DNA of 64,000 nt from Verrucomicrobiota bacterium (GTDB lineage: Bacteria; Verrucomicrobiota; Verrucomicrobiia; Opitutales; Opitutaceae): positions 124,001-188,000 of the forward strand of contig JAEZGX010000019.1 of assembly GCA_023416735.1 (NCBI GenBank), in the 5' to 3' direction. Shown here in pieces: positions 37,177 through 45,998 of this stretch. Under the pieces are notes generated by a model that was not told the origin of the DNA, searched no databases, and worked only from the letters and a program-made list of their open reading frames with translations. Position numbers and translations under genes: made by a program. How positions within the stretch are numbered: position 1 is the stretch's first letter; each line of letters starts with the position of its first letter.

Positions 37177-38496
37177 ATGGTTCGCTTGCTAACTCGAAAA
37201 GCGGGGGGAGCTGCCGATGCGCCGCGGGCTGGGCACGTGCGCGATTTTTCGTGGTTGGTGGCGGGCCGGTTGTTTCGGCTGGGGATGGGCGTGGGGGTGG
37301 GGGCGTGGGTGGCGCGTTATTTGGCGCCGGCGGAGTTTGGCGAACTGAGCTATCAAGTCGCGATCGTGGCGTTGTTGAGTGCGCTGGCGGGGGCGGGGCT
37401 GGATGGATTGGTGGTGCGGGAATTGGTGCGGCGGAAGGCGGATTCAGGCGAGACGCTGGGAACGGCGGTGGGGCTACGGGTGGGATTTGGGGCGGTGTTG
37501 TATGTGCTGCTACTCGTGAGCTGGGCGTGCACGAGCGGAATTGAGCGGGGATTTTGGATGATTGCGCTGCTGGGTGCGGACGTGGTGCTACAGAGTGGGA
37601 ATGTGTTGGACCTGTATTTTCAGGCGAGAACGCAGAACCGTTGGCCGGTCTTCGCGAGCGTGCTGGCGGTGACAGTTTCGTCCTTGGTGCGCGTTGCGCT
37701 GATTGTGGGCGGGGCTTCGGTGGTTTATTTCGCGGGGGCGGTGTTAGTGGAGGGGCTGGTGTTGGCCGGCGGTTTGGTGGTATTTCATTTTTGGCGGCGG
37801 ACGGAATCGGAGCGGTGGCGTTTTAGCGCGAGGCGGGCGCGGGCATTGCTGGCGGAGAGTTGGCCGATGATTGTTTCGGCGGCAGCGATCGCGGGCTGTA
37901 TGCGCGTCGACCAGGTGATGTTGAAGGCGCTCGCGGGGGAAGCCGCGGTGGGCGTGTATGCGGCGGCGGCGAGATTGGGGGAGGCGTGGTATTTCGTGCC
38001 GATGTTTGCGGGCACCGTGCTGAATCCTTGGATACTCGAAGGAAAATCGCAGGGAGAGGCGACGTATCGACGGCGATTGATCTGGCTCTACGGCGTGACG
38101 CTTTGGGTGTCGCTGGCGGTGGCGGCTTTGGTGTGCGCGACGGCGTCGCCGCTCATCCTACTGTTGTATGGACCTGACTACGCGGCCGCGGTGAATCCAC
38201 TGCGTCTTCATGTGCTGGGGGGCGTTTTTCTGGCGACTGGCGTTGCGGCGGGGAAATGGTTCGTGGCAGAGGGGCACACGACGGGGTTGATGGGGAAAGC
38301 GCTGCTGGGACTCGCGGTGAATCTAGCGGTGAGTATGGCGCTGATTCCGAGATATGGTGTCGTGGGGGCGGCGCTGGGGACTGCGGCGGGGCATTTCGCC
38401 GCGAACGTGGTTTACGATTTGTTAGATCCACGCGTGCGGCCGCAATTGCGCTTGAAGCTGGCGGCGGTCGTGCCTTGGAGCTTCGGGAAATCATGA
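37177..38496 (+). CDS. Polysaccharide flippase (Wzx/MATE-like, MOP superfamily)
   Basis: ATG 37177 gives 439 residues; the frame opens at 37030 but the extra part is Cys/Trp-rich and unlike the family. About 12 hydrophobic segments are visible. The N-terminus VRDFSWLVAGRLFRLGMGVGVGAWVARYLAPAEFGELSY is typical of Polysacc_synt proteins, as is the later YGPDYAAAVNPLRLHVLGGVF. It would move lipid-linked oligosaccharides across the inner membrane. It overlaps the next gene by 4 bp (ATGA). Confidence 0.9.
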   Translation: MVRLLTRKAGGAADAPRAGHVRDFSWLVAGRLFRLGMGVGVGAWVARYLAPAEFGELSYQVAIVALLSALAGAGLDGLVVRELVRRKADSGETLGTAVGLRVGFGAVLYVLLLVSWACTSGIERGFWMIALLGADVVLQSGNVLDLYFQARTQNRWPVFASVLAVTVSSLVRVALIVGGASVVYFAGAVLVEGLVLAGGLVVFHFWRRTESERWRFSARRARALLAESWPMIVSAAAIAGCMRVDQVMLKALAGEAAVGVYAAAARLGEAWYFVPMFAGTVLNPWILEGKSQGEATYRRRLIWLYGVTLWVSLAVAALVCATASPLILLLYGPDYAAAVNPLRLHVLGGVFLATGVAAGKWFVAEGHTTGLMGKALLGLAVNLAVSMALIPRYGVVGAALGTAAGHFAANVVYDLLDPRVRPQLRLKLAAVVPWSFGKS

Positions 38497-38903
38497 ACGT
38501 CCCGCGCAGATACAATGTGGTTTATACGACGGGCGCCTTCGATCCGTTTCATTTCGGACATTTGAACATCCTGCGTCGCGCGAAAGAGATTGCGGGGACG
38601 TTGATCGTGGGAGTTTCGACGGATGACTTGATCCGGGCGGCGAAAGGACGGGAGCCATTCATGCCGTTGGAGCAGCGGATGGCGATCATCGCGGAGCTGC
38701 GGTGTGTCGACCGTGTGGTTGCCCAAGTGGACAAGAACAAGCAGCGGGTGGTGGAGGCGTTGAAGGTGGACGCGGTGGTGGTCGGATCGGATTGGCGGGG
38801 GCGGTATCCGCCGGTGAGCTGCGATCTCGTGTATTTCGACTACACGCCGGGAATCAGTTCGACGTTGCTGCGCACCGAGGAGGGCCGCGGAGGTGGGAAG
38901 TAG
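38493..38903 (+). CDS. TagD-like cytidylyltransferase
   Basis: The 136-residue protein has VVYTTGAFDPFHFGHLNILRRAKE with the HxGH motif, a central GREPFMPLEQRMAIIAELRCVDRVV, DAVVVGSDWRGRYP and the C-terminal ISSTLLR. Glycerol-3-phosphate cytidylyltransferases and their relatives share this size and layout. CDP-glycerol or a similar CDP-polyol is the likely product. It is coupled to the flippase before it and overlaps the following putative transferase gene. Confidence 0.88.
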   Translation: MNVPRRYNVVYTTGAFDPFHFGHLNILRRAKEIAGTLIVGVSTDDLIRAAKGREPFMPLEQRMAIIAELRCVDRVVAQVDKNKQRVVEALKVDAVVVGSDWRGRYPPVSCDLVYFDYTPGISSTLLRTEEGRGGGK

Positions 38904-40521
38904 CAGCGAATGTGCAGAGGGGCGGAGGCGGGTGAGGCTCGTCGTGTTTTCGATTACGGCGGAGTGGGGGCGCCTGCGTGAGGTGCTGCGGGCCGAGCAG
39001 GAAGACGAGACGATTTGCGCGGTGACACCCAATTTTCTGTTTCCCAGCGAGCGGGAGCGAATGGCGCGGGAGAATCCGCGTGTGCAGGTATTCAGAACGT
39101 TTCACGATTTGCTGGAGCGGGAGGATATGGAGTTCTGCGATGCGGAAGCGGATCGGAGGGTGTTGTCGCGAGGCGAGGGACGGGAAGGGCGGGTAGAGGA
39201 ATACTACGGAGAGATCATGCAGCTGAAGAATCAGCGTGCGGCGCGGCGATTAGCGGAGGAGTTCGAAGTTCGTGGAGGGGTTTTGCTTTCAGGCGATCTG
39301 GGGATAGCGCCGGACGTTTGGCTGGAGCTCGGGTTGCTGGACAGGAGGGTGCCGGCAGCGGCGGCGGAGGAGGCGTCGGTGGGCGCGAAGTTGCGGCGGT
39401 GGTTGTCGAATCCGGTGCGGTTTCACGTTCTCGAGTGGAATGAGGAGCGGTGGCTGTTGGTCGGACGGCCGGAGCGGGTGGCGCAATATCTGGATCGGAC
39501 GGTCATCAAACTGCGGGAACTCGGGCGCGGATGGACGTGGTGGTTCAACGTGCAGATGAAGCTCGTGCTGAAGTTGAGGCTTCCGTCGAGTGTGGTGAGG
39601 CCGATTCTGCGCGTGGTGAACGCCCCGTGGGCTATGCGCCATCGTTCGTTGAGATATGTAGCGGCAACGGTGCATGAGGACAATGTGGCGGTTGCGCGGC
39701 TCGCGGAAGGGCTGGGGTTCGACTACGTCAACCTGCAGGACAGTTTTCTGCCGAGCTATTATCCCAGCCGTTATTTGCTCTATCGGCCCGCGGTGCGGCT
39801 TTTTTTTGTGTGGGACAATTTCTCGAGAGGGCTCTTCGAGCGGCACGGACTGGAGAGTGCGCGGTGGGAGGCTTTCAAGGCTTGGACGCTGCCTACGATC
39901 GGTCGTGCGCCGACGCCGGTTCGACGGATTTTGTATTTGTCGAGCGGGGCGGGTGACTGGACGGCGTTGAAGAATCGATCGGATGAAGACTTGGCGTTGG
40001 CGTTGTTGGCTGAAGTGGCTCGTGTGCGACCCGAGATGGAGATTCGCTATCGACCGCACCCGCTTTGGTTACATCCCGAGCATCAGGGAATGAACTCGAT
40101 CGAGCGGGCGGTGGAGTTGGTGGAGGAGATGGGATTGCCGAATCTGTTCGTGTCGCAAGGTGCGCGGAAGGATGGACGGAGTTTTTCCCTTTCGGGGAAT
40201 CTTTCCTCGGTTTCGTCCTCGATGGAGGAGGATGTCGATTGGGCGGAGTTGGTGATCGGCGAACATTCGCAAACGATTCTGGTGGGAGCGCAGCGAGGGA
40301 AGCTGGTCGTGGGCTTGAACGTGTCGAAGCACCCGGCGTATTTCGGCGATTACGCGCGGATAGGTTTCCCGTTGGTGAGTGCGGCCGGGGAGTTGCTCAG
40401 CGTGATTGAACAGCTCAGCAGGGCAGAAACGGCGGAACTGTTGCTGGACAAGTATAACGAGGCGATCGTCCGGCATAATCGCGAAAACGTCGATGGACCT
40501 GCTGAAAGGATGCGCGGATGA
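38893..40521 (+). CDS. Putative CDP-glycerol-transferase-like or GT-B surface-polysaccharide protein
   Basis: The frame opens with GTG at 38893 (542 residues); GTG at 38932, preceded by GGAGG, is an equally plausible start (529 residues). I do not recognise a precise family. The C-terminal half resembles CDP-glycerol/capsule GT-B enzymes: RILYLSSGAGDW, IRYRPHPLWLHPEHQGMNS, VDWAELVIGEHSQTILVGAQRGKLVVGLNV. The N-terminal half (RLVVFSITAEWGRLREVL) is Rossmann-like. Its place right after a cytidylyltransferase supports a CDP-polyol donor. The start is uncertain. Confidence 0.72.
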   Translation: MGSSSECAEGRRRVRLVVFSITAEWGRLREVLRAEQEDETICAVTPNFLFPSERERMARENPRVQVFRTFHDLLEREDMEFCDAEADRRVLSRGEGREGRVEEYYGEIMQLKNQRAARRLAEEFEVRGGVLLSGDLGIAPDVWLELGLLDRRVPAAAAEEASVGAKLRRWLSNPVRFHVLEWNEERWLLVGRPERVAQYLDRTVIKLRELGRGWTWWFNVQMKLVLKLRLPSSVVRPILRVVNAPWAMRHRSLRYVAATVHEDNVAVARLAEGLGFDYVNLQDSFLPSYYPSRYLLYRPAVRLFFVWDNFSRGLFERHGLESARWEAFKAWTLPTIGRAPTPVRRILYLSSGAGDWTALKNRSDEDLALALLAEVARVRPEMEIRYRPHPLWLHPEHQGMNSIERAVELVEEMGLPNLFVSQGARKDGRSFSLSGNLSSVSSSMEEDVDWAELVIGEHSQTILVGAQRGKLVVGLNVSKHPAYFGDYARIGFPLVSAAGELLSVIEQLSRAETAELLLDKYNEAIVRHNRENVDGPAERMRG

Positions 40522-41324
40522 ACGAGTCGTTGAAGCAAACGATCCGGCGTGTCGTGCCGGCATGGATACTGGATCCGGTGATCGAGCGGCATTTTCGCGT
40601 GCGGTGGGGCGGGAATTTTTCGACTTGGACTGATGCGCGAGCGGCGTCGCGCGGTTACGACGCGGCGGACATTCTCGAGCGGGTAGTCGGGGCGACCCGT
40701 CGAGTGCGGGAGGGAGAAGCTGCGTATGAGCGCGACGGAGTGGCGTTCGGCCGGCCCACGCCGGATCGGCTGGTGGTGGAAACGCTGACGCGGGCGGCGC
40801 GATGCAAGGGCGGCCCGGTGAGTGTGCTGGATTTCGGTGGGTCGCTGGGCAGCGTGTATTGGCAGAACCGGCGGGCGTGGGATGCGGACGTGGTGAGGCG
40901 GTGGTGCGTGGTGGAGCAGCCGCATTTCGTCGCGGCGGGGAAGCGGGAGTTCGAGAACGAGCAGCTCGCATTTTTTTCGACGGTCGAGGACGTGTGGGCG
41001 ATGGAACGACCCGACGTGCTCCTGTTGTCGGGAGTGTTGCAATATCTTGAAGCACCGCACGTGCGGTTGGAGGAGCTGTTGAGAAAATCCTTTCGGACGG
41101 TGGCGATTTTGCGCATGGGGTTTGTGGAAGGCTCGGTCGATCGGCTGACGGTGCAGAAAGTGCCGCGAAGCATTTACGGAGGAAGTTATCCGTGCTGGTT
41201 CTTCAGCCGGGAGCGGATGTTGGCGCATTTCGGCGGCTATACATTGGCGGCGGAAGTCGCCGGAGACGAAGGGGCGTGCGACGGGGTGGAGTTCAAGCAC
41301 CTGGTGTGGGAGCGCACGCCGTGA
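40518..41324 (+). CDS. TIGR04325-type putative methyltransferase
   Basis: The 268-residue protein starts with RWGGNFSTWTDARAASRGYDAADIL, the pattern of the TIGR04325 group. The SAM-like motif VSVLDFGGSLGSVYWQNR lies at about 101-118, followed by WCVVEQPHFVAAGK and DVLLLSGVLQYLEAPHVRLEELL. Members occur in O-antigen and capsule clusters. It overlaps both neighbours by 4 bp (ATGA and GTGA). Confidence 0.85.
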   Translation: MNESLKQTIRRVVPAWILDPVIERHFRVRWGGNFSTWTDARAASRGYDAADILERVVGATRRVREGEAAYERDGVAFGRPTPDRLVVETLTRAARCKGGPVSVLDFGGSLGSVYWQNRRAWDADVVRRWCVVEQPHFVAAGKREFENEQLAFFSTVEDVWAMERPDVLLLSGVLQYLEAPHVRLEELLRKSFRTVAILRMGFVEGSVDRLTVQKVPRSIYGGSYPCWFFSRERMLAHFGGYTLAAEVAGDEGACDGVEFKHLVWERTP

Positions 41325-42376
41325 ATCACTACTGCACGTATTTTGATCGGGGGTTTTTGATTCAGGGGTTGGCGATGTGGCGATCGCTGGCGAGGCACGA
41401 TCGGGATTCCGTCTTGTGGGTGCTGGCGCTGGACAAGTTTACGGCGGAGGTGTTGCGCGAGATCGGAGGAACGTGGCTGCGCGTGGTGCGGCTGGAGGAG
41501 ATCGAGGCGGGCGACGAGGAACTGAGGACGGCGAAGGCGAATCGGACGAAGGCGGAGTATTACTTCACGTTGTCGCCATGTTGGCCGTTGTGGCTGTTGC
41601 GCAGAAGAACGGACATCGAGCGGGTGACGTATCTCGATGCGGATTTGTTTTTCTGTGGGGATCCGGGAGCGATGTTCGAGGAGATGGATCGGGCGGGGGC
41701 GAGCGTGATGATCACGCGGCATCGGTTTCCGTCATGGCTAAAGCACTATGAAAAACATGGGATATTCAACGTGGGCGTGTTGAGCTTTCGGAGGGATGAG
41801 GCGGGAGTGGGCTGTTTGGAAGCGTGGCGGAAGGACTGTCTCGCGTGGTGTTACGATCGGTTGGAGGACGGAAGGTATGCGGATCAGAAGTATCTGGATG
41901 CGTGGCCCGAGAGGTGGGGAAAGGCGCTGCTGGTGTTGGAAGATTCGGCGGTGAATGCGGCGCCGTGGAATTGGGCGGGAGCGGAGTGGCGGATGGATGA
42001 GGCGGAGGTGGTCGTCGACGGGCGGTCGCTGGTGTGTTTTCACTTCGCGCGGTTTCGGCCGATCTGCGGGACGTGGTGGTGGCAGTCGGGGCAGCTCGAT
42101 TACGGAGTGATGCCGTGGCGGCTGCGCAATGCGCTGTATGGCGCGTATTGGCGGGCGTTGGACGCGGCGCGGAAGGAAATCGCGGAGCGGAGGCGGGGGT
42201 TCGATTTTCCGGAGCGGGTGACGAGATTCGATCGGAGTTTCTGGAGAGGGCTGCCGTTGCGCGTCGTTTTTGGGAGCGACTGGCTGCGGGTTGGAGAAAA
42301 ATTTATATCCGGAAGATTGGGACTCGGGCGATGGTCGGGGCGGGTGTTGGGGATGTTGAGGCGGATGGGGCGTTAA
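41321..42376 (+). CDS. GT8-like glycosyltransferase
   Basis: GTG 41321 overlaps the previous TGA; the product has 351 residues. Features are NHYCTYFDRGFLIQGLAMWRSL, IERVTYLDADLFFCGDP with a DxD metal/nucleotide-sugar motif, HGIFNVGVLSFRRDE and YADQKYLDAWPERWG. This is the layout of GT8-like enzymes or nucleotide-diphospho-sugar transferases. It ends the rightward run that begins with the flippase. Confidence 0.85.
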   Translation: MNHYCTYFDRGFLIQGLAMWRSLARHDRDSVLWVLALDKFTAEVLREIGGTWLRVVRLEEIEAGDEELRTAKANRTKAEYYFTLSPCWPLWLLRRRTDIERVTYLDADLFFCGDPGAMFEEMDRAGASVMITRHRFPSWLKHYEKHGIFNVGVLSFRRDEAGVGCLEAWRKDCLAWCYDRLEDGRYADQKYLDAWPERWGKALLVLEDSAVNAAPWNWAGAEWRMDEAEVVVDGRSLVCFHFARFRPICGTWWWQSGQLDYGVMPWRLRNALYGAYWRALDAARKEIAERRRGFDFPERVTRFDRSFWRGLPLRVVFGSDWLRVGEKFISGRLGLGRWSGRVLGMLRRMGR

Positions 42377-42386
42377 GCGCCGCGGC

Positions 42387-43136
42387 CTACGCGCGAAGCA
42401 AGCGGCGTTTGAAGCGGACGAGTTGTTTGCGGAGGAAGCGCACGACGGAGAGGACGTCCCAAAACCAGCAGCGCCACGCGGGAGCGTAGCGGTGGCGGAC
42501 GGCGATTTCTTCGCGGTAGACGCGCCACGCACCGCCGTCGCTCGTGCCGGCGATACCGCAGGCGGCGATGCGGAGCGGGATGGGTTTGAAGCGGATGCGG
42601 TTTTTCCAGAGGCGGAGGTTGAAGTCGTAGTCGCCCATGACGCGTAGTGAGGTGTCGAATACGCCGTTTTCGTCGAAGAGGGCGCGCCGGTAGAAGGTGG
42701 CTTGGTGGTGGACGAAATTGCGGGCCAGCGGGCGGACGCGGGCAGCGAGTTGGTAGATACGACCGTCGTCGAAAGCGGCTTGTCCGGTGACAACGCCGGC
42801 GGAGGTGGAGGTGAGGGTTTCGAAGGCTTCGGCGAGCACCATGTCGCCGACGAGGCGGTCGTCGGCCCCGAGAAAGAGAATCCATTCACCGCGCGCGGCG
42901 ACGATGCCTTTGTTCATGGCGTCGTAGATGCCGTCGTCGGGTTCGCTGACGAGAACGGTTATCTTTGCGCGATGAGCTTCGAGCCATTCGCGGGTGCCGT
43001 CGGTAGAGGCCGCGTCGATGATGATGAGCTGGGGCACGACGCGAAGCTGAGCCCAGACGCTGGCGAGCGTGGTGTGGAGGTGCGGGCCAGGGTTCTTGCA
43101 GACGATGATGACGCTCAGCGTGGGCGGGACGGACAT
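42387..43136 (-). CDS. GT2 family glycosyltransferase (WcaE-like)
   Basis: From ATG 43136 the protein has 249 residues; upstream ATGs at 43184 and 43244 extend a polar tail. It starts PTLSVIIVCKNPGPHLHTTLASVWAQ, with IIIDAASTDGTREWLE, SEPDDGIYDAMNKGIVAARGEWILFLGADDRL, the standard GT2 core and DDG/DxD features. It is convergent with the GT8-like gene. Confidence 0.88.
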   Translation of the reverse strand: MSVPPTLSVIIVCKNPGPHLHTTLASVWAQLRVVPQLIIIDAASTDGTREWLEAHRAKITVLVSEPDDGIYDAMNKGIVAARGEWILFLGADDRLVGDMVLAEAFETLTSTSAGVVTGQAAFDDGRIYQLAARVRPLARNFVHHQATFYRRALFDENGVFDTSLRVMGDYDFNLRLWKNRIRFKPIPLRIAACGIAGTSDGGAWRVYREEIAVRHRYAPAWRCWFWDVLSVVRFLRKQLVRFKRRLLRA

Positions 43137-43212
43137 GCGTTCAAAGAAGGAGGATCGTCGGGGAGCGGCGGCGAGTGTCGACATCGAACCGGTGAGGGGC
43201 AGGATGAGAGAG

Positions 43213-43842
43213 ATGTCGGATTCAACTTCAACGCGAACGGACAAAGCCGTGCCGGTGGTGCGGCTGGCGGAAATTCCGGGATTGGCGCGGGAGTTGGCGG
43301 GACGGGTGAAGGCGAGCAGGTTTGACGCGGAGGCGGTGGTTTATATCGAGACGGGCGCGCGGCTGATGGCGCATGAGGTGGCGCGGGAACTGAGCGTGGA
43401 GCTCACGCCGATGTGGGTGCGTCGCGGCGGAAGCGGGTTGAAGCAGAAAGTGGCGCCGCTGGTGGCGCGGATGCCGGTGTGGATGCGGGACGGTTTGCGA
43501 AAGCTGGAGGAGAGGTCGGGCGTGCACCGGCATACGGGCCGGGTGGCGGCGTTGGCGGCGGGCGCGAGTTTCGAGGGAAAGCGGGTGTTGTTGTTGGACG
43601 ATGCGGCGGATACCGGACGAACGATTGCGATTGCACGGGAGTTGCTGCTGGGGGAGGGCGGAGCGGCGGAAGTGAAGGCGGCGGTGCTGGCGGCCACGAC
43701 GCCGGCGGGGCGGAGGGAGGTGGATTTCTTTCTATTGGAAAAAAATTCGCGGATGCCGTGGTCGTCGGACAGCGACGAGCGAGTGGCGGCGGAGCGGCGG
43801 ATGGAGGAGTTGCGACCGAGACATGCGCCTCGCGATCTTTGA
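43213..43842 (+). CDS. Phosphoribosyltransferase-domain protein
   Basis: ATG 43213 gives 209 residues (an ATG at 43204 is close). A type I PRTase fold is suggested by AVVYIETGARLMAHEVAREL and the PRPP-binding motif VLLLDDAADTGRTIAIA, with the hood-like insert RRGGSGLKQKV. The true substrate is unclear; such proteins are found beside HAD phosphatases in polysaccharide clusters. It overlaps the HAD gene by 20 bp. Confidence 0.8.
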   Translation: MSDSTSTRTDKAVPVVRLAEIPGLARELAGRVKASRFDAEAVVYIETGARLMAHEVARELSVELTPMWVRRGGSGLKQKVAPLVARMPVWMRDGLRKLEERSGVHRHTGRVAALAAGASFEGKRVLLLDDAADTGRTIAIARELLLGEGGAAEVKAAVLAATTPAGRREVDFFLLEKNSRMPWSSDSDERVAAERRMEELRPRHAPRDL

Positions 43843-44464
43843 TGTCGACGGCACGGTGCTGCGGGGGAACTCGTGGCAGGAGTTTTTCTGGTGGGCGGCG
43901 CGCGAGTGGCCGGTGGCGGCGCCGGTGCTGTTGGGCGGGCTAGCGTTGCGGAAACTGAGGAGGTTGGAACCCCGAACGCTGCGGGAGATCGCGCTGGGGA
44001 GGTTGCGCGGATTGCGAAGGGATGAGGTGGAGGACGTAGGGCGGCGGGTATTTGGGCAGCGGTTGCAGGGGCAGATCCGGAGGGCGGCGCGGGTGGAAGT
44101 GGCGCGGCGGCGGGCGGAGGGGTTTGTGCCCGTGCTGGCGACCGGGGCCTTCGATTTCTTGGTGGCGCCGATCGCGGAGGAGATCGAGGTGCAGGAAATC
44201 GTCTGCACGCGACTGGCGTATGACGGAGCGCGATGCACCGGGCGTATCCATGAAGCGGAGACGCGAGGCGAGGCGAAGGCGGCGGCCGTGCGGGAGCGTT
44301 TCGAAGGGCGGCCGGTGGACTGGGAGAAGAGCCGCGCGTATTCGGACGATGGGGAGGATGCGGCGCTGTGGGGATTGGTGGGAGTGCCGATAATGGTTTG
44401 CCGGCCCGAGAGGCGCGAGGCGCCGCCGAAAGGGGTCGAAGCGATCGTGTGGCCGGATGTGTGA
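43823..44464 (+). CDS. HAD-superfamily phosphatase (HAD-IB/SerB-like)
   Basis: The 213-residue protein has motif I LAIFDVDGTVLRG (nucleophile Asp7, Asp9), motif II VPVLATGAFDF, and the late acidic motif AYSDDGEDAALW. This is the HAD-IB subfamily that includes phosphoserine phosphatase and SerB-type enzymes. It overlaps the phosphoribosyltransferase gene, so it may remove phosphate from that enzyme's product. Confidence 0.88.
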   Translation: MRLAIFDVDGTVLRGNSWQEFFWWAAREWPVAAPVLLGGLALRKLRRLEPRTLREIALGRLRGLRRDEVEDVGRRVFGQRLQGQIRRAARVEVARRRAEGFVPVLATGAFDFLVAPIAEEIEVQEIVCTRLAYDGARCTGRIHEAETRGEAKAAAVRERFEGRPVDWEKSRAYSDDGEDAALWGLVGVPIMVCRPERREAPPKGVEAIVWPDV

Positions 44465-44476
44465 GCGGCGGACGGG

Positions 44477-45925
44477 TCAGGCCGCGGGGTTGCGCCAGCG
44501 GGGGAAGGTGAGGAGGAGGATTTGGAGGTCGAGCCAGATGCTCCAGTTTTCGATGTAGTAGATGTCGTGCTGGACGCGGGCGGCGAGGTCGGTGTCGCCG
44601 CGGAGGCCGTGGACTTGCGCCCAGCCGGTCATGCCAGGTTTCACGAGATGGCGCGGAAGATAATGCGGGATTTCGCGGGCGAGTTGGTCGACGTGATACG
44701 GGCGCTCGGGACGCGGGCCGACGAGGCTCATGTCGCCGCGGAGGACGTTCCAGAATTGCGGGAGTTCGTCGATGTTCCAGCGACGGAGGAAGGCGCCGAT
44801 GCGGAGCAGGCGGGGGTCGCGGCGCGCGGTGGATTGGCGGGCGGAGTCGGACGCGGCGGCGTCGGGGCGCATGCTGCGGAGCTTGTAGAGCGTGAAGGCA
44901 CGATGGCCGGCGCCGATGCGGGTTTGGCGGAAGAAGATGGGGCCGGTTGGAGATTCGCGTTTGATGAAGGCGGCGGCGACGAGGACGACGGGAGCGGAAA
45001 GAACGAGGCCGATGAGCGCGCCGGTTATATCGATGGTGCGTTTCAGGGCGCGGGAGAAGAGCCGGTCGATGGCGAGCGAGTCGACGCCGAGGACGGGGAC
45101 GCGTCCGATGGTTTGCAGGCGGAGGCCGCTGAGAAAGATGTCGAAGGCGCCGGGCACGATCTTCCACTCGATGTAACGGCGCTCGCAGAGATCGACGATG
45201 CGCTGGAGATCGGGGCGGGGAAGATCGAGCTGGGTGGCGATGAGGACGTCGGGGCGTTCGCGTTCGAGGATGTTCTCGAGATCGGAGAGCGAGCCGAGGG
45301 CGGCGGCGGGAGGGGAGGAATTGTCATTTAATGTATGACTAACATCCGGTCGTTCGCCTGGGAGGGGGATAAAGCCGACGAGGGCGAGGGGGTGGTGGGG
45401 ATGTTGGGAGAGTTCGGCGGCGAGTGCGCGGGCATTGTCGTTGCAACCGAGGAGGACGGTGCGGCGGCGGAGGTGGGTGAGGAGCGGAGTGCGGGTGAGG
45501 ACCGCGTAGGCGAAGGTGCGCCAGAGGTGCAGGAGGACGACGACGCAGGTGAAGGCGAGCAGGGCGAAGAGGCGGGAGATGGGCGGGTCGAATTTGAGGA
45601 CGAGCGAGATGCCGAGATAGGCGGCGAGCCAGAAGGCGGCGCCTTTGAGGATGGCGTTGAGGCTTTGATAACGACGGAGAAGGAGTCGGGAGTCGTAGAG
45701 ACCGAACTGCGCGAAGGCGGCGACGAGCAGCGCGACGCCGACGAGCAGGAGCGGAAGGTAGGTCGGGAGCGTTGCATCCGGAACGTCGATACCGAGGCGG
45801 CCGAGCGGAGATTCGTAGCGAAGGAGCCAGCCGAGAAGGAGGCCGGCGAACGTGACGGCGGTGTCGCCGGCGAGCAGCGCGAGGGGAATGACGGTGTCGC
45901 GAAGCGGATTGTAAGGACGGCGCAC
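44477..45925 (-). CDS. Polyprenyl-phosphate sugar-1-phosphate transferase (WcaJ/WbaP-like)
   Basis: The 482-residue protein has four or five N-terminal hydrophobic segments, a Rossmann-like CoA-binding-type middle (RRTVLLGCNDNARALAAELSQH) and a membrane re-entrant helix near 290. The catalytic C-terminus contains FFRQTRIGAGHRAFTLYKLRSM, RRWNIDELPQFWNVLRGDMSLVGPRPE and KPGMTGWAQVHG. It transfers a hexose-1-phosphate from UDP-sugar to undecaprenyl phosphate and starts repeat-unit synthesis. It stands 68 bp after the second O-antigen ligase stop in the same orientation. Confidence 0.95.
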   Translation of the reverse strand: MRRPYNPLRDTVIPLALLAGDTAVTFAGLLLGWLLRYESPLGRLGIDVPDATLPTYLPLLLVGVALLVAAFAQFGLYDSRLLLRRYQSLNAILKGAAFWLAAYLGISLVLKFDPPISRLFALLAFTCVVVLLHLWRTFAYAVLTRTPLLTHLRRRTVLLGCNDNARALAAELSQHPHHPLALVGFIPLPGERPDVSHTLNDNSSPPAAALGSLSDLENILERERPDVLIATQLDLPRPDLQRIVDLCERRYIEWKIVPGAFDIFLSGLRLQTIGRVPVLGVDSLAIDRLFSRALKRTIDITGALIGLVLSAPVVLVAAAFIKRESPTGPIFFRQTRIGAGHRAFTLYKLRSMRPDAAASDSARQSTARRDPRLLRIGAFLRRWNIDELPQFWNVLRGDMSLVGPRPERPYHVDQLAREIPHYLPRHLVKPGMTGWAQVHGLRGDTDLAARVQHDIYYIENWSIWLDLQILLLTFPRWRNPAA

Positions 45926-45970
45926 GAGGGTTGAGGCGGCGAGGTCGGATAGGGGGCGGGCGTTTCAATG

Positions 45971-45998
45971 CGGCGGGGTCGGGAGACCCCGCCCTACA
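45971..45998 (-). repeat. REP-like hairpin with GTAG head, copy 1
   Basis: Perfect 9-bp arms (45972-45980, 45985-45993) around GGGA are headed on the reverse strand by GTAG (45994-45997). The TAG of this head is the stop codon of the O-antigen-ligase gene. The 28-nt unit is identical to copy 3 at 58213-58240. Confidence 0.75.

Noticed and set aside
38153..38515. Small reverse frame across the flippase/cytidylyltransferase junction
   Set aside because: Low-complexity Pro/Ser/Arg shadow of two well-supported forward genes.
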